19,244 nt of DNA, from positions 1 through 19,244 of the forward strand of contig CAZXOC010000132.1 in assembly GCA_964642165.1 (NCBI GenBank), written 5' to 3'. The notes beneath the pieces are model-generated. The model searched no databases, was not told where the DNA came from, and worked only from the letters and a program-made list of their open reading frames with translations. Of this stretch, positions 1 through 8,345 are shown one piece after another; positions within the stretch are counted from its first letter, which is position 1, and each line of letters begins with the position of its first letter. Made by a program: the position numbers and the translations under genes. The DNA is from CAYRVX01 sp964642165. Its GTDB lineage: Bacteria; Planctomycetota; Phycisphaerae; SM23-33.

Positions 1-338
1 GCGGGCTGCGTGGCCGACTGGGTTGTCGGCTGGGTTGCCGGGCGCGTGGCGACCTGCGTGGTTGCGCGGCGCGTCGTCGCCGGCTGAGACGCCGGCTGCG
101 TCGCCGGGCGACTCGCGGGGCGACTCGCCGGCGCCGTGGCCGGGATGATGTCGATGATGACCCCCGGCCGGGTCGCGGCGGTCGTCGGGGGGATCACGTC
201 CACGATCCGCGGCGGCGAGACGCCGGGGCGGTTCGCGTCCCGCGGGGGGGTCGGGCCCTTGCGGCAGCCGATCGACAACCAGGCCGCTGCCCAAACGACA
301 GCGGCCAACAGGAGTTTCGTGCGATCCGGGCAACTCAT
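1..338 (-). CDS. Lipoprotein with Thr/Gln/Pro-rich repeat tail (3' part beyond window)
   Basis: The minus-strand frame opens with ATG at 338-336 and stays open to the window edge, giving about 112 residues with no stop. The start reads MSCPDRTKLLLAAVVWAAAW, followed by LSIGC, a good lipobox, so lipidation of a Cys near residue 24 and anchoring in a membrane are likely. The rest is proline-, threonine- and alanine-rich: two short IIxxIP-like segments, then repeats of the form SRPA, ATQPA, TTQP. Such tails are common in planctomycete envelope proteins and are probably unstructured linkers before a C-terminal domain that is not visible here. No Shine-Dalgarno is seen before the ATG. A TACAAT box lies at 346-351 on the minus strand, only seven bases upstream, which would give a leaderless message if real. 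Function is unknown. Confidence 0.65.
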   Translation of the reverse strand, partial: MSCPDRTKLLLAAVVWAAAWLSIGCRKGPTPPRDANRPGVSPPRIVDVIPPTTAATRPGVIIDIIPATAPASRPASRPATQPASQPATTRRATTQVATRPATQPTTQSATQP

Positions 339-564
339 GGGCGGCATTGTACCGCGCCGCGGGGGCTCGTGCCCGTGGGTTTGGCGGACACGGCGCCGCT
401 CGGGCGAGGTCGGCCGGCGCGGGGCCGCGCTCCGCGGGTGCCTGAGGATCGCGGGCGATCGGTGGAACCGCCCGGCCGAGGCGCGCGTCTGACCGGTTGA
501 GCCCGCGGCCCGGCGAACGGCCGGGGGTCGCACGAAGGAACGTTCCCACGAGCGGAGCCGCACC

Positions 565-2046
565 GTGACCGCAGCCACACGCCCATGCCCGCGAAACGCC
601 ACCGGCGTCCTGGTCGCGTGCCTGGCGTTCGCGATGTCGCCGACAGGGGCTCCGGCAGCGGATGCCGGCGCGCCCGACGGTGCCGAGCAGCCGGCGAAGC
701 CTGCCGTCGCATACGCCAGCGGTTTCGCCACGGCCGCGGGGGCGGAATGGTCCGACCGCAAGACGGAGCTCACTCCCACGGGGAAGCGGCGGTTCCTCGG
801 GCGCTTCGGCGCCCAGAGCGTGACGCTGGTCCTGAAGAACCTGCCCCGCCACCGGCACGTCCGCCTGTCGCTGAAGCTGTTCGTGATCGGCGGCTGGGAC
901 GGCAGGGGCCGCGCCGCTCCCGCCGTCTGGGGCGTGAAGGTTCAGGGCGGCCCGGAGCTGCTTCGGGCCACGTTTTCGAACGACGGCAAGGACGGCCTCC
1001 AGACGTATCCCGACGACGTCGGCGCGCTGTCCCATCGCGGCGGCACGGGCGCGGCCGAGACGAACTCCCTGGGCTTCCGGGCCCGCGACGGTTCCGGCGG
1101 CGATTCGGTGTACCGGATGCGCTTCGGTTTCGCGCACGCCGGCGGGGACCTGCGGCTGACGTTCTTCGCGGACGGGCTCGGCGGGCCGCAAGATGCGAGT
1201 TGGGGTCTGGACGACGTCCGGGTCGAGCTGCTGGCGTCCCACCCCGCGGAGAAGCTCTCCGCCGAGGAGTTCGGGAAGCTCTGGGGCGATCTGGCGAGCA
1301 TGGACGATCCCGTCCGGGCCCGGCAGGCCGCGGATCGACTGGCCGCCGCCGGCGAGGCGACGGTGACGTTCCTCGAGAAGAAGCTCGTCGGCAACCTGGA
1401 GGAGTTGAAGCGGCTGATCGCCGAGCTGGATCACGCCGACTGGCAGGTCCGGGAGAAGGCGGCGGCGAGGCTCGACTCGCTCGGCCCGGCCGTCAGGCCC
1501 ACGCTGCGCCGACACCTGGAGCGAACCGGTTCCCCGGAGGTCCGCGCGCAACTCAAGCGGATCCTGGCGGCGCCCGGGGAGGTCTCGACCCAGGCGGCGG
1601 CCCTCTGCTGCATCCGCGCGACGAACCTGCTGAGACGCATGGGTTCCAGCCGCGCACAGGCCCTGGGCGAGGCCCTTGCCTGGAAAGGCTACTGCGCCTC
1701 CGTGCTGCGCTTCCGCGGCACGATTGACGGCTCCGACGACATCATCGTGACCAACGAGGGGGCGACGTGGAAACACCTGAGCTACAAGTGGCCGCCGGCC
1801 GGCGACGTCGAGCTCAACGGCGTCAAGTGGCGTCTCGACCCCAAGAAGCCAAACGTGCTGGCCAACGCCGGGAAGACGAGGTTCCTCCTCGGGCACGTGG
1901 ACTTCTCCCAGGCCACCATCAAGCTGAACAAGGGGCGCGGGGCGGTGCGCGTCGAGGGCGCCCCCGGCAAGCTGATCATCCACATCGACGACGGCCCCCA
2001 GGGAGGCGAGGACCTCTACAGCTTCGAGGTCCGCTTCTTTCCGTGA
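565..2046 (+). CDS. Secreted beta-sandwich protein with HEAT-like repeats (planctomycete type)
   Basis: The protein has 493 residues from a GTG start. A signal peptide is visible: basic n-region to about residue 10, hydrophobic GVLVACLAFAM, and an Ala-rich cleavage site near residue 32. Residues ~45-225 look like a beta-sandwich, with alternating hydrophobic strands and the ending WGLDDVRVELL, as in carbohydrate-binding or PEP-CTERM-type ectodomains. Residues ~235-345 are helical, begin with LWGDLAS, and contain DWQVREKAAARLDSLG and SPEVRAQLKRIL. This is the HEAT/armadillo-like module often found at the C-terminus of planctomycete repeat proteins. Residues ~375-493 form a second beta-rich domain (ATWKHLSYKWP, LNGVKW) ending in SFEVRFFP. 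No catalytic motif is recognised; a binding or scaffolding role outside the cytoplasm is inferred. The ATG at 634 would remove most of the signal peptide, so GTG 565 is preferred, although its ribosome site is weak. Confidence 0.75.
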   Translation: MTAATRPCPRNATGVLVACLAFAMSPTGAPAADAGAPDGAEQPAKPAVAYASGFATAAGAEWSDRKTELTPTGKRRFLGRFGAQSVTLVLKNLPRHRHVRLSLKLFVIGGWDGRGRAAPAVWGVKVQGGPELLRATFSNDGKDGLQTYPDDVGALSHRGGTGAAETNSLGFRARDGSGGDSVYRMRFGFAHAGGDLRLTFFADGLGGPQDASWGLDDVRVELLASHPAEKLSAEEFGKLWGDLASMDDPVRARQAADRLAAAGEATVTFLEKKLVGNLEELKRLIAELDHADWQVREKAAARLDSLGPAVRPTLRRHLERTGSPEVRAQLKRILAAPGEVSTQAAALCCIRATNLLRRMGSSRAQALGEALAWKGYCASVLRFRGTIDGSDDIIVTNEGATWKHLSYKWPPAGDVELNGVKWRLDPKKPNVLANAGKTRFLLGHVDFSQATIKLNKGRGAVRVEGAPGKLIIHIDDGPQGGEDLYSFEVRFFP

Positions 2047-2149
2047 GCCCGACCCCCCGCGCCCCCACGGGCGCGCTGTCGCTGAGGGGTCCCACGAACG
2101 CGACGTGGCGCTCCTGGACGGTCGTCCCTTCCGGGAGTCGGAGCGAGCC

Positions 2150-2177
2150 TTGCTGCAGACGGAAGGCAGGATAGAAT
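2150..2177 (+). promoter_or_regulatory. Putative promoter for the GH20 gene (TTGCTG-16-TAGAAT)
   Basis: TTGCTG at 2150-2155 and TAGAAT at 2172-2177 are separated by 16 bases. The site lies about 105 bases upstream of the GH20 ATG. It shares the -10 box and spacer length with sites before the cupin and the hydrolase. This is a motif match only. Confidence 0.4.
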
Positions 2178-2281
2178 TCCCGGAGGCCCCCGCGATCTCG
2201 ACGCGCCGGGATGGGCGCAGGCTCCTCCGGGGGACGTTGGCCCAACCGGCCGTTGGCCGGAAGACAAAGGGAGCGAACGAC

Positions 2282-3931
2282 ATGTTCAGCATCAACCGTC
2301 TGGCCGTCTTCGTGTTCTGCATGGCCTGCACAGCCCCTCTGCCGCGCAGCGCCGCCCCGGCCCAGCCGCCGTCACCTTCGATCATCCCGCAGCCGGTGAG
2401 GATGAACGTGCGTGAAGGCGTCTTTCGGATCTCGCCGGGCACGGCGGTCATCGCCCGGGGCAAGGCGGCCGCCGCGGCGACCAAGCTCATCGACGCCCTG
2501 GCGCCGGCGATGGGTTTCCGCCTGGTGCAGGTGGCCGATGCGTCGCGGACGGGCAGCGTCATCGCCCTGTCGATCAGCCCGTCGCTCCAGAAGGAACTGG
2601 GCGACGAGGGCTACACGCTGGCGGTGAAGGCGGATCGCATCGACCTGCGGGCCGCCGGGCGCGCCGGGCTGTTCTACGGCATCCAGACGCTCCGCCAACT
2701 GCTGCCGCCGGCTGTCTTCCGCCACGCGCCCGCGGGCAAGGTCGAGTGGACCGCGCCCTGCGTGTCCATCACCGACTGCCCGCGTTTCGCCTGGCGCGGC
2801 CTGCTGATCGACCCGGCCCGCCACTTCATCCCGAAGCGCGACATGATGCGGTTCATCGACGCCATGGCCCTGCACAAGTTCAACCGGCTCCAGGTCCACT
2901 TCACCGACGGGCAGGGCTGGCGCATCGAGATCCGGAAGTACCCGCTGCTGACCGAGGTCGCCTCGCACATGCACAACTCGATGGACCACAAGCGCGACCT
3001 GGCCAGGATCTACGGCGGGTTCTACACGCAGGACGACATCCGCGAGCTGGTGCGCTACGCCGCCGAGCGGCACGTCACGATCGTCCCCGAGATCGAGATG
3101 CCCAACCACGCCGGCTCGGCGATCGTCGCGTATCCCCGGCTCGGCTTCGACCCCGAGCGTCTGGCCGCGCTGCCGGCCCGGCAGCGGTGGGGCAAGACGG
3201 GCAACCTGGTCGTTCCCCGCCCGCAGACCGTCGCGTTCATGAAGGACGTGCTCGACGAGGTCTGCGAGCTGTTCCCCAGCCCGTACATCCACATCGGCGG
3301 CGACGAGGCCAACGCCGCGCGCTGGGCCAAGCTGCCGGAGATGCAGGAGCAGATGAAGCGCCTGGGGCTTGCCGACGTCCACGAGCTGCACAGTTGGTTC
3401 ATCAGGCAGATGGACGCCCACCTGACGAAGCGCGGCCGCAAGCTGGTCGGCTGGGACGAGATCCTCCAAGGCGGCTTGGCCGAAGGCGCGACGGTGATGA
3501 GCTGGCGCGGCGTCAAGGGCGGGATCGCCGCCGCCCGCGCCGGGCACGACGTGGTCATGGCGCCGACCAGCCACACCTACTTCGATTACCGCCAGGCGGC
3601 CGACAGGTCCTCCGAGCCGCCCGCGCTGGGCAACAGCGTGATCGCGCTGGAGCGGGTCTACCGCTTCGAGCCGATCCCCGACGCGCTGAACGCCGCCCAG
3701 GCCCGGCACGTCCTCGGCGGCCAGGCGCAGCTCTGGGGCGAGCTCATCCCCAACGAGCGGCATCGCGAGTACCTGGCGTACCCCCGCGCCTGCGCGCTGA
3801 TCGAGATCGCCTGGTCGCCCAAGGGCCACCGCGACTACGCCCGGTTTCTCGGCCGGTTGAGGCACCACCTCGGCCGGCTGGACGCGGCGGGAATTCACTA
3901 CCGCAAGCTCGATGATCCCGCGCCGCCGTAG
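2282..3931 (+). CDS. Beta-N-acetylhexosaminidase, glycoside hydrolase family 20
   Basis: This predicted exported enzyme removes terminal N-acetylglucosamine or N-acetylgalactosamine from glycans such as chitin fragments or mucin. It has 549 residues. The frame is open upstream to 2105, but ATG 2282 is chosen because it follows an AAAGGGAG ribosome site (about 2267-2274) and begins a clear signal peptide (MFSINRLAVFVFCMACTAPL, cleavage near AAPAQ). Residues ~30-150 match the GH20 N-terminal domain (IIPQP start, GLFYGIQTLRQLLP). The TIM barrel follows with WRGLLIDPARHF, the catalytic pair D341-E342 in HIGGDEAN, GWDEIL, the sugar-binding Trp in VMSWRG, and GGQAQLWGE. Retaining catalysis through the substrate acetamido group is known for the family. 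Length and motif order are normal, so it is probably active. It is upstream of the Tat-exported cupin on the same strand but has a 183-base gap to it. Confidence 0.95.
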   Translation: MFSINRLAVFVFCMACTAPLPRSAAPAQPPSPSIIPQPVRMNVREGVFRISPGTAVIARGKAAAAATKLIDALAPAMGFRLVQVADASRTGSVIALSISPSLQKELGDEGYTLAVKADRIDLRAAGRAGLFYGIQTLRQLLPPAVFRHAPAGKVEWTAPCVSITDCPRFAWRGLLIDPARHFIPKRDMMRFIDAMALHKFNRLQVHFTDGQGWRIEIRKYPLLTEVASHMHNSMDHKRDLARIYGGFYTQDDIRELVRYAAERHVTIVPEIEMPNHAGSAIVAYPRLGFDPERLAALPARQRWGKTGNLVVPRPQTVAFMKDVLDEVCELFPSPYIHIGGDEANAARWAKLPEMQEQMKRLGLADVHELHSWFIRQMDAHLTKRGRKLVGWDEILQGGLAEGATVMSWRGVKGGIAAARAGHDVVMAPTSHTYFDYRQAADRSSEPPALGNSVIALERVYRFEPIPDALNAAQARHVLGGQAQLWGELIPNERHREYLAYPRACALIEIAWSPKGHRDYARFLGRLRHHLGRLDAAGIHYRKLDDPAPP

Positions 3932-4001
3932 CGGGACCACCGGGAGCCGGCTGACCGTGCCCACGGCAGCGGGCGTGAACACCAAGGAAATCGCAAGACA
4001 C

Positions 4002-4029
4002 TTCAAACGAGCGCGCTTGTTTGTAGAAT
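4002..4029 (+). promoter_or_regulatory. Putative promoter for the Tat cupin gene (TTCAAA-16-TAGAAT)
   Basis: TTCAAA at 4002-4007 matches four of six -35 consensus bases, and TAGAAT at 4024-4029 matches five of six -10 bases; the spacer is 16. The start codon is about 85 bases downstream. If real, the cupin is transcribed separately from the GH20 gene. Confidence 0.4.
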
Positions 4030-4114
4030 GACGTGTGCGTTGCAATAGTCGAGCCAGTGCATCCGGGATGGCCGTGTTATCCAGCCCTTACGCCAGGAAG
4101 AACAGGAGATAGCG

Positions 4115-4882
4115 ATGACCAGGAAATCCAGACGAAGTTTCCTCACCACTGCGGCCGCCGCGCCGATCGCTGCGGCGTCCAGCCTCTCCCTCGCCCGCGG
4201 CCGCAGGGCGGTCAAGAGGCGGACCAGCAAGTCGTTCTACAAGAGCGACGGCTCCTTCGACGCCGAGGCCGCCAAGAAGGCCTACTACGACATGATGAAG
4301 GCGTTCGATTACCCGATTTGCGACGTCCTCAAGACCGATGAGTTCTGGGTCTGCGATTTCCTCCAGCGCGACTTCGCCCGCCTCGGGATGGGCGGAATCT
4401 TCTGGATCAACGAGAGCAACACCTACGCCGGGTCCGGGGCCAAGGCCTACAAGGGGGAGTTCAAGGACCAGCGCTTCGGCTACCTCGGGCATGACATCTT
4501 CCTGCTGCCGGGGCAGGTGCTGCCCGAGCACAACCACATCGGCGGGCCCGAGGGCCACGGGCCGAAGATGGAGGGCTGGCACGTCCGCTACGGCACGGTG
4601 ACGTTCTTCGGCCAGTACAAGGGCGCCGGCGACGAGATCGAGATCGCCAAGTTGCCGGCCAGGGAGCGGCCCTGGGGCTGGGGCGAGAAGTGGTTCAAGT
4701 GCAAGTACGCCGCCAAGCGGACGCCCGGGCAGACGTACAAGCTGGTCGATCCGGAGTCGTGGCACTTCCAGCGGGCCGGGGCCCAAGGCGCGATCGTCTC
4801 CGAGTACGCCACGTACCACAACCACGTGCAGTTCAGCAAGCCGGGCATGAAGTTCGACTCCTCCAAGGCGAAGGTCAGCTAA
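4115..4882 (+). CDS. Tat-exported cupin resembling D-lyxose isomerase-type sugar isomerases
   Basis: The protein has 255 residues and starts at ATG 4115 behind AGGAG (4104-4108). The N-terminus carries a twin-arginine signal: KSRRSFL followed by an alanine-rich hydrophobic stretch (residues ~5-28). The folded part contains LPGQVLPEHNH, GPKMEGW and a TYHNHVQF segment. H139, H141 and E153, with K151, fit the metal-binding pattern of cupin-fold sugar isomerases of the D-lyxose ketol-isomerase family (LPGQ..PEH.H...K.E). In that family a divalent metal aids interconversion of aldose and ketose. The assignment is by motif memory, so the substrate is uncertain; the spacing between the His pair and Glu is longer than in ordinary cupins. 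Export as a folded metalloprotein by Tat is unusual for an isomerase and suggests action on sugars released outside the cytoplasm, possibly alongside the GH20 enzyme. Confidence 0.6.
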   Translation: MTRKSRRSFLTTAAAAPIAAASSLSLARGRRAVKRRTSKSFYKSDGSFDAEAAKKAYYDMMKAFDYPICDVLKTDEFWVCDFLQRDFARLGMGGIFWINESNTYAGSGAKAYKGEFKDQRFGYLGHDIFLLPGQVLPEHNHIGGPEGHGPKMEGWHVRYGTVTFFGQYKGAGDEIEIAKLPARERPWGWGEKWFKCKYAAKRTPGQTYKLVDPESWHFQRAGAQGAIVSEYATYHNHVQFSKPGMKFDSSKAKVS

Positions 4883-4906
4883 CCGGCGAGACGTCAGGCC
4901 GGAGCC

Positions 4907-4922
4907 CTTCGGCAAGCTCAGG
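4907..4922 (+). repeat. CTTCGGCAAGCTCAGG dispersed-motif copy
   Basis: This 16-base string resembles the CTTCGACAAGCTCAGG motif that I recall as widespread in bacterial intergenic regions. It lies between convergent genes. Just after it, GGATCCG (4921-4927) and CGGATCC (4948-4954) form a 7-base inverted repeat, without a T-run. A second, more diverged copy lies inside the HzsA-like gene at 7081-7100. The remaining 4883-5099 spacer holds no supported gene. Confidence 0.35.
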
Positions 4923-5099
4923 ATCCGCCCGATAGGTTGAGAGCCTCCGGATCCCCCGTTGATCCCGCGGCGGTGGAGTTTCTGTACGCCCGAGGCGTTT
5001 CCGAGGCCGACTCGAAGCTGTATCCGGCCGCCTTGCGAAGGGGCGGTATAAACCTCGTGCTTCTGCCTGACGACCGGCGTCTTGGCCCGCAGGCCGCCG

Positions 5100-8000
5100 C
5101 TATCGTCGCGGCGGAGGCGTGTCGGTTCCGGCGGGGCGGCGCTGGTCGTAGTGTTTCGTTCCCTGGCGGATGGCTTGGCGGTTTTTCAGCTCGATCCGGC
5201 GGCGACGGAGGTACTTCTGCTCGCGCTGCTGGTCGGTGTTGCAGGGGCGAAAGCCGGGCATGTCGGCGCGGGGGTTGTCCTTGAGGGCCTCGGCGCCGGC
5301 GCGGAGGAGGGCGAGGGCCTCGGCGTAGGCGGAGCTGTCCTTTCCCAGCCGGGCCAGGCAGGGGCTGAGCTCGGGGCGGTCGAAACTCACGTGCGGGCCG
5401 GTGTTGCGGGAGAAGTGGTTCTGCTGGAGCAGGTTCACGCCCGTAAGCTGTCCCAGGCGCTTGAGCTGGTTGTTGTCGAGCGGGCAGCGGCCGCCGGGGT
5501 TGTCCGGGTAGGCGCTGTAGTAGGTTGGGTAGTACGGGGCGTTGATGTCAATCCACGCCGCGACGCGAAGGAAGTCCTCCCGCGGCAGGCGGACGTTCCG
5601 GTGGCCCTTGCGGAGGGTCTGGACGAGCCTGCTGGCCCGGGCGCCCCACGAGTAGGCCGCCTGGACGTTGGCCGGCCCCGCGCCGACGGCCCGGACGTAG
5701 CCCTTCCGCCAGAGCTGCGTGTACGAGGCGTTGAAGAACGGGCCGCGGTCGCCGGCGAGGATCAGCTTCTTCGCGCCCTTGCCGCCGAAGTCGTGGCATT
5801 GGACGCAGTGGCGGTCGAAGACCGGCTGGACCTCGGCGAGGTAGCTGAACGGCCCCGGCCGGCCTTGCCAGGGCGCGATCCGGCTGGGCGGGCGCTTCAG
5901 GGCCTGGGGCACGGCGGCTGGAGGCGGCGTGCCGTGACGATTGTCGTGACAGCCCACACAGCCGGTCCGCTCGCCGGACTGCACCACCGTGCCGCTGCGC
6001 ATCGACTGGATCATCAAGCCGTCTTCGTCGAGAAGCTGGAAGTAGACGAACGTGTCCGAGGGCAGGGCGAAGTACGCGCTGCCGTCGGGCTCGGCCGGCA
6101 CGGTGCCGAGGATGCGCTTCGCCGTGAAGTCGTGCCAGTTCATCCCCGGGGCCATGAACCCTTGACCGTACCACTTCGCGGGCGACCAGCCGCGCTTCTC
6201 CGGCGACTCGACGATGCGGATCGCCTTCGCTGTCCCGGGCGCCACGCCCTGCATGTGCGTGCCGGTGTGGACGTCCTGGACGTAGAAGTATCCCTCGCCG
6301 CCGGTGAATTCGCGGCGGGCGGGCACCACCGGCGGGCGGGGCCGGGGGGCAAGCGGTATCGGCGAGAAGCAGCTCGGCCCCTCGGCGTGCAGGAGCACCT
6401 CGTTGCCGAACACGTCCACCAGGTAGAGGCCCATCTCCCCGTCGCGCCCCGTCATGCGGGAGCAGAGGAAGTGCTTGCTCGATAGCGCAAACGGCGTCTC
6501 GTACTTCGGCCGGATCGGATTCAGCCCGTCGCAGTTGAAGCGGGGGCTGTCGCTCAGCCGGGCGCGCACCCATGCGGGCCATGTGCGCAGGATGGCCGCC
6601 TTGCCGTCGGTGGCGATGCCGGGGTCGAGGATCGCCATCGGCCCCCACATGTTGTGATGGTGTGTGCTGAGGATGCACAGCAGCCGCCCGTTCGCGCCTG
6701 GAATGACCCGCGGGTAGTAGACGGCCGCGGGATCGGCCGTGTTGTTGCCGTAGACCACCGCCTGGTTCGTGCCGTCGGGGTTGACGGTCCAGAAGCTGTG
6801 TGCGTCGCCGAAGTTGCGGTCCACGTACTCCCAGCGCATGTAGAGGATCCGCCCGTCCGGCAGGAGCGTGGGCTGGTTCTCGAACAGCGTGCTCTTGGTG
6901 ATCTGATGGATGTTGGCGCCGTCGGCGCCCATGCGGTAGAGGTTTGCGCCGATGTCCTGGCTGCACATGTTGTACTTCGGCTCGCGCGTCGAGCAGAACA
7001 CGATCTCGCCGCCCGGCAGGTGGATCGGGTCGAAGTCGCTGACGTCCGGCGCGAAGGTGAGCTGCCTGGGGTCGGCGCTTGCCCTGAGCCCCGTCGAAGC
7101 GTCGACGTCGATCTCGAAGATGTGGAGGTTCTCCTTCGGGTGCTTCCGCATCGCGAAGAGGACCTTCCGCCCGTCGAAGTGCACGCACGGGCCGCGGACC
7201 AGGCCGTCGGGCGCCTCGACCAGCGTTCGCGTCTTGCCGCTCGTCGCGTCGAGGACCTTCAGCGCCCCGCCGCGATGGTAGCGTCCCTCCGTGGCCTCGC
7301 CGACCTCGTAGAGTGTGTCGATCGCGTGGTAGATCGCGACGTACTGATGGCGTACCACATACAGGATCGGCCGGGCGCTCACCAGCGGGTTGGCCACCAG
7401 GGCCTGGCGCCGCAGCGCCTCGAGCCGCTTGGTGAGCGACGCCCGCTCGGCCGCCTCGGGCTTGGCGGCAAGCGCTCGCTCGATCTGCGTCAGGTGGGAG
7501 AGGAAGTCGTCGCCGCGGCGGTAGCGCTGCGGGAAGCTGCGGGACAGGTCCTCGACGGCCGCCCGAACGGAGGCGATCGCGGCGGGGGTCAGGGTCTGCG
7601 TCGGCGCGGGCTTGGGTGCGGGCGACTTCGGCGCGGGTCCCTTCAGCAGCCCCTTGGGCGGCTCCATGCCTTGCGGGTGGATCCACAGCACGTCCCACAT
7701 CTCGCTGCCGAGGTTGTCGTGCGTGAACGTCAGCTTCCGAACGGCGACGGGGAAGCGGACTTCCTCGTCGTATACGCGCCGGTCCCCCCGCTTCAGCACG
7801 CGATCGATCAGCTTGTGCTGCCGGCCTCGATCGTCCACGGCCGTGATGGTGAACTCCAGGCCGTTGCGGCTGTGTGCGGCGGCGTCGTCGGTCAGGGCGT
7901 ACTGGATCCGCCACGCTTGCCCCTTGGCGAATCTGACCTTCCACGTTGCGTGGAGGACATTGCCGTCGGGAAACGAAAGCATCAGCAGCCCGCCGCGGCG

Positions 8001-8243
8001 CTTGCCGCGCACCCACGCCTCGCCCAGCGCGAGGAACTCGCGCGAGTCGCCCTCCCACTCGAAGCCGCCCGCGAGTTGATGGTCGCGGCTGTTGTTCCCG
8101 CACGCGTCGCGCCACACGAACCGGTGGGCGAGCCTGTCGCCGATCTCGGCGTCCCGCGGGTCGAACCGGCAGACTTGCCCCCACGCGGGGACGGCCCCGC
8201 ACAGCATCGCGCAGCAGATCAGTCTGGCGGCGGGTTTCCTCAT
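5100..8243 (-). CDS. HzsA-related diheme c-type cytochrome with beta-propeller
   Basis: The protein has 1047 residues. ATG 8243 is chosen because it begins a signal peptide (MRKPAARLICCAMLCGAVPAWG); the frame is open upstream, but a promoter-like site overlaps that extension. Residues ~25-185 look like an NPCBM-type beta-sandwich ending in DVLWIHPQG. A charged helical linker (~205-275) follows, then a TolB-like propeller (~280-600; DFDPIHLPGGEIVFCSTREPKY, PTLLPDGRILYMRWEY). The haem region has exactly two CxxCH sites, C762-H766 (CVGCH) and C813-H817 (CVQCH). This order, and GPMAILDP, GRDGEMGLYLVDVFGNEV and MNWHDF, resemble the hydrazine synthase alpha-subunit family, which also has a propeller and two c-haems. 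Relatives are common in non-anammox planctomycetes with unknown reactions. No beta/gamma subunit genes are nearby, so hydrazine synthesis is unlikely; a periplasmic redox or binding role is inferred. Confidence 0.8.
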   Translation of the reverse strand: MRKPAARLICCAMLCGAVPAWGQVCRFDPRDAEIGDRLAHRFVWRDACGNNSRDHQLAGGFEWEGDSREFLALGEAWVRGKRRGGLLMLSFPDGNVLHATWKVRFAKGQAWRIQYALTDDAAAHSRNGLEFTITAVDDRGRQHKLIDRVLKRGDRRVYDEEVRFPVAVRKLTFTHDNLGSEMWDVLWIHPQGMEPPKGLLKGPAPKSPAPKPAPTQTLTPAAIASVRAAVEDLSRSFPQRYRRGDDFLSHLTQIERALAAKPEAAERASLTKRLEALRRQALVANPLVSARPILYVVRHQYVAIYHAIDTLYEVGEATEGRYHRGGALKVLDATSGKTRTLVEAPDGLVRGPCVHFDGRKVLFAMRKHPKENLHIFEIDVDASTGLRASADPRQLTFAPDVSDFDPIHLPGGEIVFCSTREPKYNMCSQDIGANLYRMGADGANIHQITKSTLFENQPTLLPDGRILYMRWEYVDRNFGDAHSFWTVNPDGTNQAVVYGNNTADPAAVYYPRVIPGANGRLLCILSTHHHNMWGPMAILDPGIATDGKAAILRTWPAWVRARLSDSPRFNCDGLNPIRPKYETPFALSSKHFLCSRMTGRDGEMGLYLVDVFGNEVLLHAEGPSCFSPIPLAPRPRPPVVPARREFTGGEGYFYVQDVHTGTHMQGVAPGTAKAIRIVESPEKRGWSPAKWYGQGFMAPGMNWHDFTAKRILGTVPAEPDGSAYFALPSDTFVYFQLLDEDGLMIQSMRSGTVVQSGERTGCVGCHDNRHGTPPPAAVPQALKRPPSRIAPWQGRPGPFSYLAEVQPVFDRHCVQCHDFGGKGAKKLILAGDRGPFFNASYTQLWRKGYVRAVGAGPANVQAAYSWGARASRLVQTLRKGHRNVRLPREDFLRVAAWIDINAPYYPTYYSAYPDNPGGRCPLDNNQLKRLGQLTGVNLLQQNHFSRNTGPHVSFDRPELSPCLARLGKDSSAYAEALALLRAGAEALKDNPRADMPGFRPCNTDQQREQKYLRRRRIELKNRQAIRQGTKHYDQRRPAGTDTPPPRR
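7081..7100 (-). repeat. In-frame CTTCGAC..GGCTCAGGGC motif inside the HzsA-like gene
   Basis: On the minus strand this reads CTTCGACGGGGCTCAGG plus flanks, similar to 4907-4922. It encodes residues 382-388 in a stretch (ASTGLRASADP) between two propeller strands, where many repeat proteins have a shorter turn. It may be an in-frame repeat insertion or chance. Confidence 0.25.
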
Positions 8244-8317
8244 CCGAGATTTCGCAGATCGACTCGCGTCCGCGTCGAAGATCCGCCGTGGCGGAACCAC
8301 CGTGGGCCTCCTCGACG

Positions 8318-8345
8318 ATCCTACCATGGTCTCGGAGATGGACAA
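8318..8345 (-). promoter_or_regulatory. Putative promoter for the HzsA-like gene (TTGTCC-16-TAGGAT)
   Basis: On the minus strand TTGTCC lies at 8345-8340 and TAGGAT at 8323-8318, with a 16-base spacer. Transcription would begin near 8310, leaving about 67 bases before ATG 8243. This supports the downstream start over the TTG at 8345. Confidence 0.35.

Noticed and set aside
2372..4045. Long minus-strand frame (557 codons) opposite the GH20 gene
   Set aside because: It is antisense to a clear GH20 with all motifs. Its translation is rich in Arg, Gly, Val and Ala without domains, as expected from high-GC mirror frames.
4937..5284. Plus-strand frame of 115 codons between the cupin and HzsA-like genes
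   Set aside because: Half overlaps the 3' end of the HzsA-like gene. There is no ribosome site and no domain.
5100..8243. Anammox hydrazine synthase
   Set aside because: The protein is only a family relative. No HzsB/HzsC or hydroxylamine oxidoreductase-like genes are nearby, and such relatives are common in non-anammox planctomycetes.
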